NCBI GenBank assembly: GCA_963277665.1
Contig: OY728128.1
Location: 1,867,080,988 to 1,867,144,987 of the forward strand
Reading direction: 5' to 3'
Source of the DNA: Viscum album
Taxonomy: Eukaryota; Streptophyta; Magnoliopsida; Santalales; Viscaceae
Length of the DNA: 64,000 nt
The translations under genes were made by a program, and so were the position numbers. Shown here piece by piece: positions 46,918 to 60,554 of the stretch; the stretch's first letter is position 1, and each line of letters begins with the position of its first letter. Below the pieces are notes generated by a model. That model searched no databases, was not told the DNA's origin, and was given only the letters and a program-made list of their open reading frames with translations.

Positions 46918-49399
46918 AAGACCTCCCAATAGTTGATCATATATGGTATAAGAAAAAATTAAAATAAAAACAACATTGAGACTTTACAGCTATTCTCAAT
47001 ACCAACTCATACTTACCTCTATAACCCCAATACTATCTACCAATATATAAATTAATCTCAGTTCATCACCACTAAACTTCATGAAAAACCTAAGGTTTGA
47101 ATGCACTCTACAATGCCAATACTGAGTGTGATAATAAAACTCAGTTTCCCACCACCAGTAGTTTTCCAATTAAAAAACAAAATATATTTGAATGCATATT
47201 TTAAATCGATGTTAATCTGTAAAACTCACATTTATACACTAACATGACCATTCCATGTTCAAATATAAATCTAGATTGTTGACTAAAAGACTGTGACAAC
47301 CATAGGCCCAATGTATCCAATGAGTGGGTGAATTAGGCTATATAAATCTTCTTTCCTTCCATTGTATCATCTTATAATATTAGAAATATCATCCCAAACA
47401 TGTCATACATTATTTATACACAAATTCCAATTTTATATTTTTATAGATGGGTATAAATATTTTACTTGGATCTAAATTAATGGATAATACAAAGAGAATA
47501 TTTCAATTATGTGTCAGCATACCAGGGGTTAAGACAACTCATTACTTGTGATACAAAATTTCAAGGAAATGATATAAATTCTATGGAAACTCCCTATTAT
47601 TATCTACCTATAAACTTCTTTGAGATGATAAATTCGTGAAATTGGGATATGATGTCCAATCATAATGATTCTTTATAATAGATAAACACCAAACCAAAAC
47701 AGTGGCTATCAGTATTCATCTATTTCTCCCTCATTTTATGATCATTAATAGATATTATCAAAATGATTTTTATTTTTATATATGATTATTGTACTGATAA
47801 ATTATCTATATAAGGGCTATATCATTCACAATAACTTATTATTTTTCATCTATTCATATAAATTCATTAAAAAAACATGAATAATTTTATCATAATATTT
47901 GGAATCATGATTTTACATATATCTAATTATCAATTAAATAAAATGAATATATCCCCATGATCTATATCATATTGATGACTTTTTATTTAACTATAATTAT
48001 TTAACTTTTAAACCTCATTATCATACATAATTATCATTGTTTCTTTCAATTGAAATTATACATCATCCACATGTTTCTCTTTCTACAAGAACATACCTTT
48101 TAATCATAGTGTGGCCATTTAATTTTATTAATAGAATTTTATGATGGATAATTTCTGTAATAATATAGGATTTTCAAATTATAAATAAATTTTTCTGATT
48201 GATAATGGAAAACATTCATACACATCAAATAGAGACCAAATAAAATGAAAATTTTAGGTCCATGTTAAAAATCATATCTAAGATGCATAAAAAGGTATGT
48301 ATCCAAGAGAATTTTGAATAACCCCTCCCATATATGGAAAAATATATTATGTAGAAAAATTAATTCAAATTTAAAAAACCTTATTCTCCATAAAAAACTA
48401 CGTCCATAGAAAATTCCCCAAAAGAATCATGTTATACCTGGGAAAATATCATAATTACCAAAATACCTTACATATGGGAAACATTACATTCAGAAATATT
48501 ATAAACTGAGATCAAATATATTTATGAATACATTTATCTTAAATGTAGAAACAAATTATGTATTCTTTATTAGTCCAACACTTTTTTCAAATTTTATTAT
48601 TCCATATGAAATTTTGTATAAGATATAATATTTTATGTATATTTCCCTGGATCATAGATATTGTTTTGCTACAATGTTCTGAATTTCCTTATTCCAAAAC
48701 ATTATAAATATCATCCACACATAGGGAAAATATCTTATATATGGTAAATTTCTCAGATCAACCCAATTCGATACCAAAATTATTTTCACATTTCAATATA
48801 CTTCTATTGATTTCCAATTGACATACAATTGTCATAAAATCCAAAACTATAAACTATAGTTGAAAACGTATACCATTTTATAATTTAATTTCAATCCATT
48901 ATCTATTCCTCAAATTTTAGTCTCCATGTATAATAAATAAGTGTATTATTTTCTAACCCACTCTATATGACTCTCAACATAGAGTCATTATCCCCCATTG
49001 ATAATAAACCTCAATAAGTTTATCTATTCAAAAGATGAACACTTTCAAGCTATAATGATACATCATCCATGTAAAAAATATATAAAAATAGAAATTAATA
49101 TATATCTTATACCAATATAAATCAATTTTAATTTTATGGAAAACAAAAATATGTAAAAATTTATAATTATGTCTAATTTTATCGACCGACATTATTTCTA
49201 CATTCAATTCCCCATGGATTTTGTCTACTACTATATTCTTATATAAAAACATTATCTAAAAAGAATAGATCCCAATCATCTGATAAAATAATTATCTATA
49301 ATGTGGGGATGTCAGTTTTTTTAACCAACTCATAATGAGGGAGCTGGGTGAACATCAAGGATTAATCAATGGTTCTCAAATTATGGTATTACAATAAAA
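46918..49399 (-). other. Decayed DNA downstream of the Ty1/copia pol relic
   Basis: The 3' interior and 3' LTR of the minus-strand Ty1/copia element would be expected here. I could not identify LTR ends. No gene seen. Confidence 0.35.
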
Positions 49400-49459
49400 T
49401 TTATAATGATTTCTGCCACGTATTAATTAGTACTCGCATTTTCCTACATGATAATGTCT

Positions 49460-49720
49460 TTCTAAAACTTCTCCTTAATGAAATGGTACCACATATCAAA
49501 ATGTATTTATTTTGAATTAATTACTAGATTTTATTCAGAAAAATTTCACATTATTTATCCAAATGGACCACCATAGGTGTCTCCATATCTTATTTAAGAT
49601 CCTTTAGTTTTTATTTCATCAATACCTTTAGTTTGTATAAATTTAGTTTTATGAAATGTACTATGATTCAACTGTATTGATAGAAATTATGTCTTTATTT
49701 TTTTGACCCATTAGCTGAAT
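49460..49720 (-). pseudogene. Ty1/copia RNase H relic (end of pol)
   Basis: On the minus strand, pieces in shifting frames follow the end of Ty1/copia pol: GSKK with the following QYS (usual SKKQ....S..EAEY), LYKLKVLM and LKDL (usual A...A.WL..LL.DL), TPMVVHLDK (usual P..L.CDN.SA, with the catalytic Asp kept) and finally KHFDMWYHFIKEKF, very close to the family signature KHIDVRYHFIRE. Stops are present. This identifies the surrounding relic as Ty1/copia and gives its minus orientation. Confidence 0.75.
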
Positions 49721-50466
49721 TATCATATAATAATAAATTATCCTCTTCTCATGGGATTTCTCTTAACAATATTTTTATCCCAATATACATCAATGTATAC
49801 ATAAAAAAACTATATTTACCTATACAATATACCGATCAATAATAATAAATCCCATGAATGTGAATCAGGATATATTTTTTATTTAATATGTGTTAATAAT
49901 TTTTAATAATTTGAAAACATGAATCCAAACATGTAAAAATTATATACCTTATTTTTTGTTTGGAGATACAACACGATTCTAATTAACATTCACTAAATTG
50001 ATGGTTAAACCCATCTTCCCTGCTCATATTTACCTATATTGATTCTAACAATTGCATACATTTAAAATTACGTTCACTCATGAATCTAGATATTTTTAAT
50101 AGCTTTTTCTCTTGTATTTATTTGGAATCAAATTTGTATCCCCCAATTTTTCTAAATGCAAACCTAATAAAATATATAAGCTATCTGATCCCTTATATTC
50201 GAAAATATGAACTCATCGCCAATGAAATTTCATATACACACGTAAATTGTTTCCCCATTAATATTATACCATTAAAATAAAGAATCACCATGAATTTAGC
50301 TTCCAGGTTTAATTTCACATCCTAATTTTGATCGATTCCATCTCTCTTTGTAAGGAGATCCCTTAAACATATCATATTATAGTGACTTAAGACTATAATT
50401 CAATTTTTTTATTACATAAATATCTTTTAGTTTTTGAGGTTATTATATTTATAATCAGAATTTACA
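49721..50466 (-). pseudogene. Ty1/copia RT C-terminal part, highly decayed
   Basis: This should be the RT segment after the insertion of element 3. On the minus strand near 50300-50400, IIVLSHYNMI followed by DVKLNLEAKF weakly resembles the usual LYVDDMLI and the LK..L...F.MKDLG segment. The match is poor but lies where the gene order predicts. Confidence 0.35.
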
Positions 50467-53400
50467 TAGTAAAACCTTTCATTATCGGTGGAAAATTCTA
50501 CACAGTATCCATTTTTCCCAAAAAAATAAAAGCCTATAAAAAACCTTATTTTTTCATGAAGAAACATTACAAATTAAAAAATTACTTCATTTTTTATCTT
50601 ACCCTTTAAGAAACTATATAAAAACATTTAAAAACATGGTATGATTAAAAAAATATTTGTAAGGTATAAATTAAAAAAACCATTAGTTCAATGAAAAACA
50701 TGAAATCCCATTTAAGAATTTTCTAAAAAACATACATTTCCATGTGAATAAAAAGTTATTTTTTATTCTAAAATATCATTATCTTCTACATAAAAAATCA
50801 ATATATTTCCATTAAAAATAATTTTAAAGAATTGAAAATACATTTAGGTTCTTTGGTACATCATCCCCAAAAATAACTTACTAGACCCATACAAAACACT
50901 TATAAATAGGAATAACCATGTAAAAATTTAGAATATAATTCTCCAGAAAAAAATTGTTAACCAAATACTTGGAGAACGATTTGGGTTCACCCATCATATA
51001 AGATATAACTATGGTGATATATAGCTTCATCCATGGTAAATAATTTCCAAGGACCATATCATGAATAAGACCATGGAAACATATATAAGACTGTGAAAAA
51101 CACTTACTGATATCAAGATAATAATTTTCTTAAAAATCACTTTTAAAATATAAAATCTATAAACATAGCTAAGTAGATATTTTATTTAAAGAGAAATATG
51201 AGATCTAATAATTTAAAAATAAAATAAATAATGATTTATAACATTGGGAAAATCTTCTCCTTCTAAATTTTTTTTAAAAAAATATATAATTTTATAAATT
51301 ATTCTACAATATTTAATGTGGAACTTTAAAGAGAATTTTTTTTAAAAAAATTCCTTAAAAATATCATATCATTAAATGAACAATAATTAAATGAATAGAT
51401 TATCTGTATAAAAAATAAGTAAAAATAAATCAGGTGTAAATAAATAGAATACAATTAAAATTTTTTAAACACAAAATCGTTGCATGTCATAATCATTGAT
51501 TTAGAATTTTAACCCAATGAATGAAAATTGATTTAATAAAATAAATTACACTAATTCTGATTTGAAAAATATTGTATTTATATTGCTAAAAAAATTGGTT
51601 ATTATTTACTTTCCTAGGAATTTTTTATGTTTATTAATCCTTTTATTTCACATATTAAAATGTTATAACAATTACATAGTTATTTAAATTCACATCAGAT
51701 GTTTTGATGAAATTCAATACATTAGTGTAGAACAACATCCATATGTCAACTATGGTCAAAGTGGTAATTGTTAAACCATATAAAGAATAATATAAATGAA
51801 ATAATTATATTTTTTATAAATTAATAACACTATTATATCATACAATTAAATATTGTTATGAAAATGAACTATGTTATAATCATGGAGATGGTAGATCAAA
51901 CATACTATTGAGTAACATTTCCATTTCTCAATGAACATTATGGAAAGAAGGTATGTTTAATTTTTTCTTAAAAATAATGATCATTATATCATAAATACCA
52001 TTTAAATTTTTTAAATATACTTATATTTATCATTCAATTTATGTGGTGTTGAAAACAAATCACATCTCTTCATGGAAAAGTTAGTCCACACATAAGCACG
52101 AAGGAGGTTATAATTTTTATATGCATATAATGGTAAGAATTTAAGTTATATATTATCTTTTAATAATGATAAGTATTTCATTAATATCATATATAAACAT
52201 TAATTCCCTTAATATAAGAAAACATGTGATATTGTGAAAGAAAATGAATTGCATCGGTTAATGATGCGGTAGTCCGCCACACACATGGACAATAAATTAT
52301 TTTCACATTTGAGGGAAGAAGAGATGGATATTGGTCATGAAAAAACATAATGAAATATAATTTTATTTTTATACTATTTTTATTTTTTATCATGGTTAAA
52401 TTATATTTTATGAAGGTAGTAAAATAAAAAAAACAACTAAATAAAACTATACCTATTATTCAGAAAACCGCATTTTCTTAACATCTTTGTACAACTAAAA
52501 TTTTTGTTATACATACAATAATGAATCTATATTTGTTGGAGGGATTCTATAAAATTATAATTTTTAGATATATTATAGAAAAAATGTTTATGAACTGTGA
52601 ATAAATGAGACAATGTGATTTCCTTTATGGGTGAGGGGAGGGGAACCATTAGAATTTCTCAAAATACTAAAATAATATAAATTAATATTCAATATAAAAT
52701 TTAAACAAAGAGAGTTATTTATAATATAATATGATTATGCGTTTAAATCCAATCATAAAATATTTTTTGGACAATTTTAGTTCACATTATTACCCTTATC
52801 ATTTAGTTTAACCATTATTTAACTTCATTAACTCTATTCGTGAAAAAATTGATTTTTACGCGTTGAGTGTCAATATTTTTACAATAAAATGTTAAAAGAC
52901 ACATAAATGGACAATTTATGAAATTTTAATTCCTATACCAGTAATTTTGGAATGTTTAACATTTTTTAAAATTTTATATCATTTAATATAATATTACTTA
53001 TAATAAAATATTCATAATTTCGACAAGAAGGACTATTCATTGCTTTAAAATTAATAATATCAAAATTAAACATATAATTAAAAAACATATTTTATTATAT
53101 ACATTAAATTTATAAGTAGAATAATTTTTTTATTGAATTAATTAACTCAAATTATATTTATATTAAAAATTTTAATAAAATTTATTTTATATTGTCATTA
53201 ATAAATTAATTATTGCATCACCATTATGTAATTAGTTAAGGTAATTATTTATTCACTAAAAATTAATAATATATTACTATTTTTATTATAAATATTTTAT
53301 ATTTAGAAAAAATATTTATGGTATAATTTATCCTCTAGATAGACATATATCTAAAATGTTATAGTTTTTAAAAATATGTGTGTGACATCTTTGAGTTTTT

Positions 53401-54347
53401 TTAAATAATAGAATAAATTTCAAAATCACTAAAATATACACTAAATAGGATATATATTAGATCCCTAAATTATCATAATGATAAAATATATTTTGATCAA
53501 TTTAATGGTAATGTTATTGTAATTATCATATTTTTTTACACTTAATTACCCGATTTACACTTTATTATGGTAACAAAATTACATAGGATACTATTTATAT
53601 TATCACAAAATAAAATTTCGATATTCACTAAATAAGGATCTCCTCATTCAAATTATGGAATAAATTTATCAAAATAGAAAAAATAGGAGTTATTTTATAA
53701 TTAACCTGATAAAATGTAATGAAAAAGGGATTTTTCAAAAAAATAACTCTTTGTAACATAAAATGGTTTCATACAAAATTAAAGTATAAAATCCACTTCA
53801 AGAACCATAATTGTATTATTTTTTAAAAAAAACAAAATTAAATTTTTAAACTAATATAATTTGTAATTTTTATTTGTAAATAGTAATAAAATAAAATTTT
53901 CAATAAAAATCTGTATTTTTCATTATTCATTGAAAAATCAAACATTTCATAAAATTATCAAAATTTCAACATTATATAAGATTTATATTATGAAATTAAA
54001 AATTATATTTATTTAATTATTGAATTTTTTTTCTAAAATTTACACCAATTAATTATATTGTTCTCTCACTAATTCTATAAAAGTCATTCATAAAGAAATT
54101 GTATTTGAAACAAAAAATAACTTTCCAAAAACATTTATTACTTTTCTAAAAGAAATTAATTAATTATTAATGTGTAGTACCATTTTATTTTTCATAATTA
54201 TTATTATAGAATTCATTCCTTCTAATTTAATATCTAGGTTATAATGGCTACATAATAATAATATTTTGTATTTTGTTTAAGCTTGGTTTTGCATTTCTTA
54301 TATAATATCGAGTGTAATCTTTCCTATTAAATAAATAGGTTGATACA
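50467..54347 (-). repeat. Element 3 left LTR (3' LTR)
   Basis: It pairs with 55905-59835 at an offset of about 5430-5490. Matching patches are 50500-50530 with 55940-55970, 50930-51010 with 56360-56440, 52260-52330 with 57720-57790, and 54240-54330 with 59700-59815. A good hairpin core is at 52266-52277. Confidence 0.7.
52266..52277 (-). other. Hairpin core in element 3 left LTR
   Basis: GCGG-TAGT-CCGC, identical to the second core of element 1 although the surrounding LTRs are strongly diverged. An upstream unit near 52082 (TTAGTCCACACATAAGCACG) lies about 184 bases away and aligns with the first core region of element 1. Confidence 0.65.
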
Positions 54348-54360
54348 TTCCCCCCCACCC
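54348..54360 (-). promoter_or_regulatory. Polypurine tract of element 3
   Basis: On the minus strand GGGTGGGGGGGAA directly before the LTR start TGTATCAACC. Confidence 0.7.
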
Positions 54361-55904
54361 ACATTGGATTTTTTTCCATGAAATTTGAAATTTTATATTG
54401 GTATAAAAGGTTTGAATTTTCAAAATACCTATTTTAAAATCCCAAATTAGAAAATAGAATAAAAAAATATACCTAAAAATAATGAAAGGGAAGTATAAAG
54501 TCATCTAAAATAACAAATACTAGGTTGCCTTGTTGGAAAACATAGACATGGAAGAGAATAGTTTCCTCACAGGGATTGATAAGGAGTGATAGAGATCATA
54601 TTCATGAGACATATAACCATCAGAAATTCATAAATGATTTATGTGATAACGGGCCATTGAATTTCTTATATGAAAATTAAGCATATACATTTTTTTTCAA
54701 GAATATTTTCCTAGATATTAATAATTACTTTACAACCTGAGATAAGAACATAAGGAAAATTAACAATTTGATAATTATAATTTTATTATCTAATATATTT
54801 CCATAATAATCTCATATTTCATCTCCAAACGACGAGTATTCAAGATAATTGTTTTCACACCTGAAGCATTAGAATCACATTCTAAGGAGAACAATATAGG
54901 TAAAAGACAACAGTCAATTCCTTTTATCTTTATACATTAACCATAAATATCAGGATAAAATAAGAAAATTTTGAGAAAATAATTAACTTTTGAATAATGG
55001 AAAACCTCTTTAATCACAAAAATTCAATAGTAAAAATCCAAGGATCAATATATATATTTTGGTAATTAATTTTCCTTAAAATTACTTAAAATAATTCTTG
55101 ATTAATATTGAAACCCAAAAATATGATGGATTTTATAGTATAATATTCCAAGATAAAATTTATAATCATTCTCAAAATAACATAAGTAACTCTTATATTA
55201 TCACTCCACAATGTATATGTTGAAATCATATAATCTCTATGATATTCTAGACATAAATATAAATAAATTAGATCATCAGAATAAAATAATCAAATAATAT
55301 CTTCCTACAAAAAAAATTAAAACATTTTTACTCAATCAAAGTCACATAATATTTTATTTACCCTTCTATTATGTATTTAATCCCCATGTCCCTCCTGAGC
55401 ACAATGAGTTTCCAATAGGTCTTCAAGTCATTATTTTTCAAAAACAATATAATTATTATAGAATTACAAAAAAAATTGACAAAATACTAAAAATAACCAT
55501 TTTATATTAATCATAAAAAAATTAACCTCTATAGTCATCTCGTAATTTTCATTTTGGATCCAAAAATATAATAACCCTTAATTACCTCAAAAACATTTCT
55601 ATGGAAATATAATTAATAACCATAACATTTTGTAAAATGAATCTTAAAAAGAGATATATAAATAATTTCTCCTTTTATAATGATTAAAACCATTAACCTG
55701 TGATGTTATATATAACACTTAAGATAAACTCACCTGAAAAATTCATAATCTCCAATGTTATCTAAACCTTACATGGATGCGAACAATTAGGACCCAAACA
55801 TAAACATCTCATATTCTAGTGACATTATACTAGAATTCAGATTCCTTATTATCCAAATTACATTTAGGTTTTGGGTTTTAGAGAATTATAACCAAATCAG
55901 TAAA
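54361..55904 (-). other. Non-coding interior of element 3
   Basis: Contains patches of the shared 3' domain: AACAAATACTAGGTTGCC near 54513 and TTAATATTGAAACCCAAAAA near 55101. No gag or pol motif, and no clear leader block. A possible primer-site relic lies at about 55883-55896 (minus strand TTGGTTATAATTCTC). Confidence 0.55.
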
Positions 55905-57456
55905 TGTAAAACCATACATTACAAATGGAATCATATACATAGTATCAATGTTTTCCCATATAAATAAATATCTTTAATAAAAATTTAGATTTATTTTCAA
56001 TAAATTCATCACAACATCCTACATGAATTCTTCATTACACTTACACATCAAGAAACCCTATGACTATTTTTCAAAAATCGGATGAGCCCAACAATTATTA
56101 TTAAATGATAAAAGAAATAAAACACTTATTTTAGTGAAAAAAACCCATTAAAAACATATCTAAAAAACATTCATTTTATTCTAAAAATATAATTATTTTT
56201 TCCTTTAATTTTTTATACAATCTTTTTAAATAACTAGATTTCCAAAAAAACTCATTATTATGTATAGAAAAGTCAAGTATGTGTGTTGGTGCAATGTCAT
56301 TATAGTAACCATACATGAATCATTCAAAAAACCATACAAATTCGAAGAACCTAATGAATGACATCAAATATAATTCTACGAAGCCAAAAAATTAATTACC
56401 TAAAGCATTGGGGAAATATATAGGCACACCTATCATATAATACATAATGTGTAACCACAACACTATCTAGTAACACCCATCATTAATATCGTGCAAGGAA
56501 CATATAATGATTAAAACCTCCAGAAACCCTTTTAAACCTATGTGGAAAACACTTTTATATTTCAAAATACGTATTTTCTTACAAATCACTTTTACAATCT
56601 AAAATATGAAAAAATCATTAAAAAATAGATTATTTAAAAATAACTATGAAAAAATATATATGATGCTTCAAAATAATTAAATCATTATAAGAAATGTAAA
56701 ATCTAATCATGCTACATAATTTAAAAAAAATATCTTTTAGACCTTCATAATAAAAGCAGAAAATGACCATTAAATAGGGTTTTTAAAATAAAGTTCTTTA
56801 TAGATATAATATAATTGAAGTGGGAATTAATAAAATTAAAAGATTATGTGTATTGGATATGAATCCAAATAAAATAAGTGCTAATAGAAATAAGAAAATT
56901 TCAATTCATTTCAAACATAATCTTAGCATGACATAATCAAATAAGTATAAGTCTAACCAATAAACTATAAATTGAGTTAAGAAAATACCGTAATTTGAGT
57001 CTTCTTTGTCATGAACATTCTTTATATTAATTAATAGTAAAACTAGTTAAATTAATTATTCTACATAAAACCATTTTAGTCATTATTATTCCTTTTATTT
57101 CATATATTACCATGTTATAATAATTACATAACTATTTAAATTCACAATGAATGTTTCATTGATATTTAGTTCATTAGTCAAGAATGGTTTTGTTAAGTCA
57201 ACTGAGGTCAAAGTTTTCATCATCCCATAAAATCTAGAATTATATTTATGATATAATTATTATTTTTAAACATCAATAATACTTTTAAATCAACCCATTA
57301 AATAATGTTATGAAATTTAACTTCATTACTATCATGGTGATTGTTGGTCGTATGTATGCAAAATTAACATTTCAATTTCACAATGATAATTATGGAATGA
57401 AGGAATGTATCAAGTTATATTTATATAATTATGATAATAACATAATTCATATATCA

Positions 57457-57460
<4 letters not shown>

Positions 57461-57494
<34 letters not shown>
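57461..57494. repeat. TA dinucleotide microsatellite
   Basis: About 34 bases of alternating TA in the element 3 right LTR. It generates the repeated IYIYIY run in the local reading frame. Confidence 0.9.
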
Positions 57495-57497
<3 letters not shown>

Positions 57498-58085
57498 TTC
57501 TTGTTATATTGTGATGAAATCAAATAACATTGCTTCATAGAGGTGGTATCCCACATGTACACATGAACGACGTTATTATATTTGTTTGTATAGAATGGTA
57601 AGATTGTAATTTATATATTATATTTTATTAATTTTAATTATATAATTAATTTCATAAATATTAATTTATTTATTTATTATAACTAATTTTTAGATACGGT
57701 AACTAAAAACAAATTTCTTCGGTTCACGAGGGTGTAGTTTGTCACACACATGGATGATGAATTATTTTCCAATTTTATGAAGGAGGATACATATATAAGA
57801 TATGAACAAAATCATAATGAAATTAAATTATGTTGAGGATAATAGATTTAATAATTTATTATGGTTTAATAATATTTGAATATGGTGGAATAAGAAAAAA
57901 AATGGTTGATTAAAATGAGACCTCTTATTCAGAGAGCCTCCTCTGATGAACACCTTAAGAACATTGTGGTTAGTGTAATTCCTAATATAGGTAATCAATA
58001 TTTAGGTTAGGGATTCTAGAAATATATTTAGGTAGAAAGCATCCCAAAAGTGTTTTTCTGTGATGAAATGAGAAGAAGTGGTTTC

Positions 58086-58093
58086 CTTTTATA
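58086..58093 (-). promoter_or_regulatory. TATA box of element 3 5' LTR
   Basis: TATAAAAG on the minus strand in CCCTCTCTTATAAAAGGAAA. In the left LTR the equivalent site near 52622 has mutated to TTTCCTTTATGGG and is lost. Confidence 0.6.
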
Positions 58094-59835
58094 AGAGAGG
58101 GGAGGGACACTATTGAAATTTCTCAAAATGTTAAATTAATATTAAATAATGTTAAATGAAAAATTGATCCAAAGTCAGTTATTTTAAATTTATGAATTTT
58201 ATGGGTCATAATACTCTAATAGAATACATTTTAGTCATGTTTAGGTAAAATTCATACACTTGTAATTTGAATTTAACCCTTATTTAACCTCTTTAACTCT
58301 TATAATGACAACATTGTTTTTTTAATATATGAGTGTGAGTATTGATACTATAAAATACCAAAAGACCAAAAAATGGAACTTGTATTGAATAAAATAATTA
58401 AATATATTAGTTTGATGAATAAAATATATTATTTTAAATTTATATCATTTAATAAAATATTAATTTCTATAAAATATATATAATGTAAATTTTAAAGACT
58501 ATTATTTACTTTGAAATTAATAATATCAAGAAAACACTTATAATTAGAGAAATTTTTTTATTACATCCCTAAAATGTTTAGTTAATATATAAAATTCCTT
58601 TATTTTTATTAATTACATCAAATAATATTTATTTTAATATTTTTAATAACATTTATTTGATATTCCCATTAATAAACTTATTATTATATTAGTGTTTTGT
58701 AACTTTTTAATGAAATTATTTGTTAAAAAAAAATTAAATCAAATTAATTTGATAAATATAAATATTTTATATTTAAAATTAATATTTCTTTTCAAATATA
58801 TCATCTAGATAACCCTATATTATGTTTTATATATTTATTTAAAATATGCGTGTGAAATCAATGACTTTCAATAAATAAATATTATAAATTTAATAATTTA
58901 TTAAAGATATAAAAGGGTCATATATTTAAAAATTAAATCTTTATGGATCATCAATAAATGTCCAAATAAATTAGACCATGATTAATTATAATTTTATAGT
59001 CTATACCATATTATATTTTCCCTTAATTACTCGATTTACAATTTACCATGATAACAAAATTAGGGAGGTTTTTTTATTATTGTTCTAAATTAATATTTAA
59101 CAACTCAATAAAAATAATAAATCTGATTAAAAACAGTTAATACATTTTTAAAATTTTTAAAAACATAATTTACTAAATTTAATTTCAAATTAAACTGATG
59201 AAATGGAATGAGTAACGTTTGTTTGGAAAAATCATGTTTGAAAACATAAAATGTTTTTAATACTAAATTCATGTATAAAATAAATTTTAATAACCATAAT
59301 TAGAGTATTTTTAATAAAAATGAACAATTTAAAATTTAAAAATAATCTAAAATATAATTTCAACTTTTAAATATTTGAATGAAAAATATAATTTCAAATA
59401 AAAATTGGTATTTTAACTTTTCATTGAAAATTTATTCTTTTCATAAAACTTCTAAAAATATAGGATTATTGAATATTGTTATTATTATTTATAATTTTTT
59501 ATATATTTAATTAAATAATATTTATATAAATTAAAAAAATAATTATATTTTTTCCCAAAATTGAAATAAAAATCATTCTTAAAGAAACTGTATTTGAAGA
59601 ATAAAAATAGTATACAAAATTAAGTGCTTAATTTTTTAAACATTAATTATTACATTATTAATAAGTAGAATGATTTTAAATTTCCAAATTAGGTTATAAA
59701 ATTCGTTCCTACAAATTTAATGTCTAGATTATAAGAATCACATGATATTAATATTTAGTTTTTCATTTATGCTTGGTTTTGCGTGTCTTATATGATAATG
59801 AACATTATCTTTCCTTTTAAAAACTCATAATGTTA

Positions 59836-60360
59836 AACTCTTTAATTTTATATTCGTCACTAATGTATCAAACCCAGTAAATAAGGCCTTTTGGATTTTG
59901 TTTCAATAGATATAATGACTTCCTTAACCTACACACATTATATTCATTATCACCAACAAGAAATTTGAGTAATTATTCTATATAGGATTCTCCTTTGAAA
60001 ATTTCATCTAAAAATTCATTCTAGAAAAATATTTATAGTCTTTTAATTTTCACTAAATAGATAAAATATGAATGATTCGAATATACTGAAATCATTCCAA
60101 TGGTGTGAGGATTTTTCGAGATTAATTAATTCGACATGTTCATATCTCCCTCACAGTAATAAGGATTGTTTCCAATCACCTATCCATAGTCATTATAATT
60201 ATTTTCTACACCAATATTTAATATATAAAATTATGATCATTTATAAGCTCCCAGTTTTAATTTTTAACTATTTGACCTCATTTTTCATTTAGGGCCTTGA
60301 CAAAAAACACATATTTCACTACCTCTTCAAATGAGTACATATCCACTTGAGAAAATATAG
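59836..60360 (-). pseudogene. Ty1/copia reverse transcriptase relic
   Basis: A minus-strand frame reads EFLDEIFKGESYIE (usual FLHG.L.EEIYM), then VCRLRKSLYLLKQNPKG (usual VC.L.KSLYGLKQ.PR.W) and YISDEYKIKEFN (usual F....GFKRSE.D). Only two stops fall in about 55 codons, one after SYIE and one after IYWV. Sequence before this (60060-60360) is more decayed. RT copies the element's RNA into cDNA; this copy is dead. The frame ends where element 3 begins, and the RNase H relic of the same orientation lies on the other side of element 3. Confidence 0.75.
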
Positions 60361-60554
60361 TAGTGTTCTATTTATATATAATCCTAATATTTTTTTAGAT
60401 TGGGTTTAATATTGATATCATTTTTATCAATGACCATAGCTCCTCTATTTATCAATTGATTCAATGGTTAACCCACATGCACCCCTTATATATTTTATTT
60501 ATCCACCATTTTTGTCAAAATTTTCATTAATTTTTGGATTTTTTATTCCTCTAT
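60361..60554. other. Decayed sequence, probably further Ty1/copia pol
   Basis: No motif that I can support, but it continues the relic at 59836-60360 in the direction of the pol N-terminus. Confidence 0.3.

Larger units (their letters stand above)
50467..59835 (-). mobile_element. Element 3: old non-autonomous LTR retrotransposon inserted in Ty1/copia RT
   Basis: Diverged direct repeats 50467-54347 (3881 bp) and 55905-59835 (3931 bp) enclose about 1557 bp. A purine tract (minus strand) borders the left LTR and a poor primer-site match borders the right LTR, so it is minus-strand. The interior matches the non-coding 3' domain of elements 1 and 2, and I see no pol. Copia RT sequence stops at the right edge and copia RNase H appears to the left, so it interrupted that gene. 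Ends are estimated from LTR alignment; no target duplication was recovered. Confidence 0.75.
55905..59835 (-). repeat. Element 3 right LTR (5' LTR)
   Basis: TGTAAAACC start on the plus strand. TATAAAAG on the minus strand at 58086-58093 sits in the same GA-rich context as element 1. The hairpin core near 57730 is decayed (GGGTGTAGTTTGTC), with a second unit near 57545. Confidence 0.7.

Noticed and set aside
60240..60350. Ty3/gypsy gag reading (FEEVVKYVFFVKALNEK) on the minus strand
   Set aside because: A short resemblance only. The adjoining sequence is clearly Ty1/copia RT in the same orientation, so a gag from another element is unlikely here.
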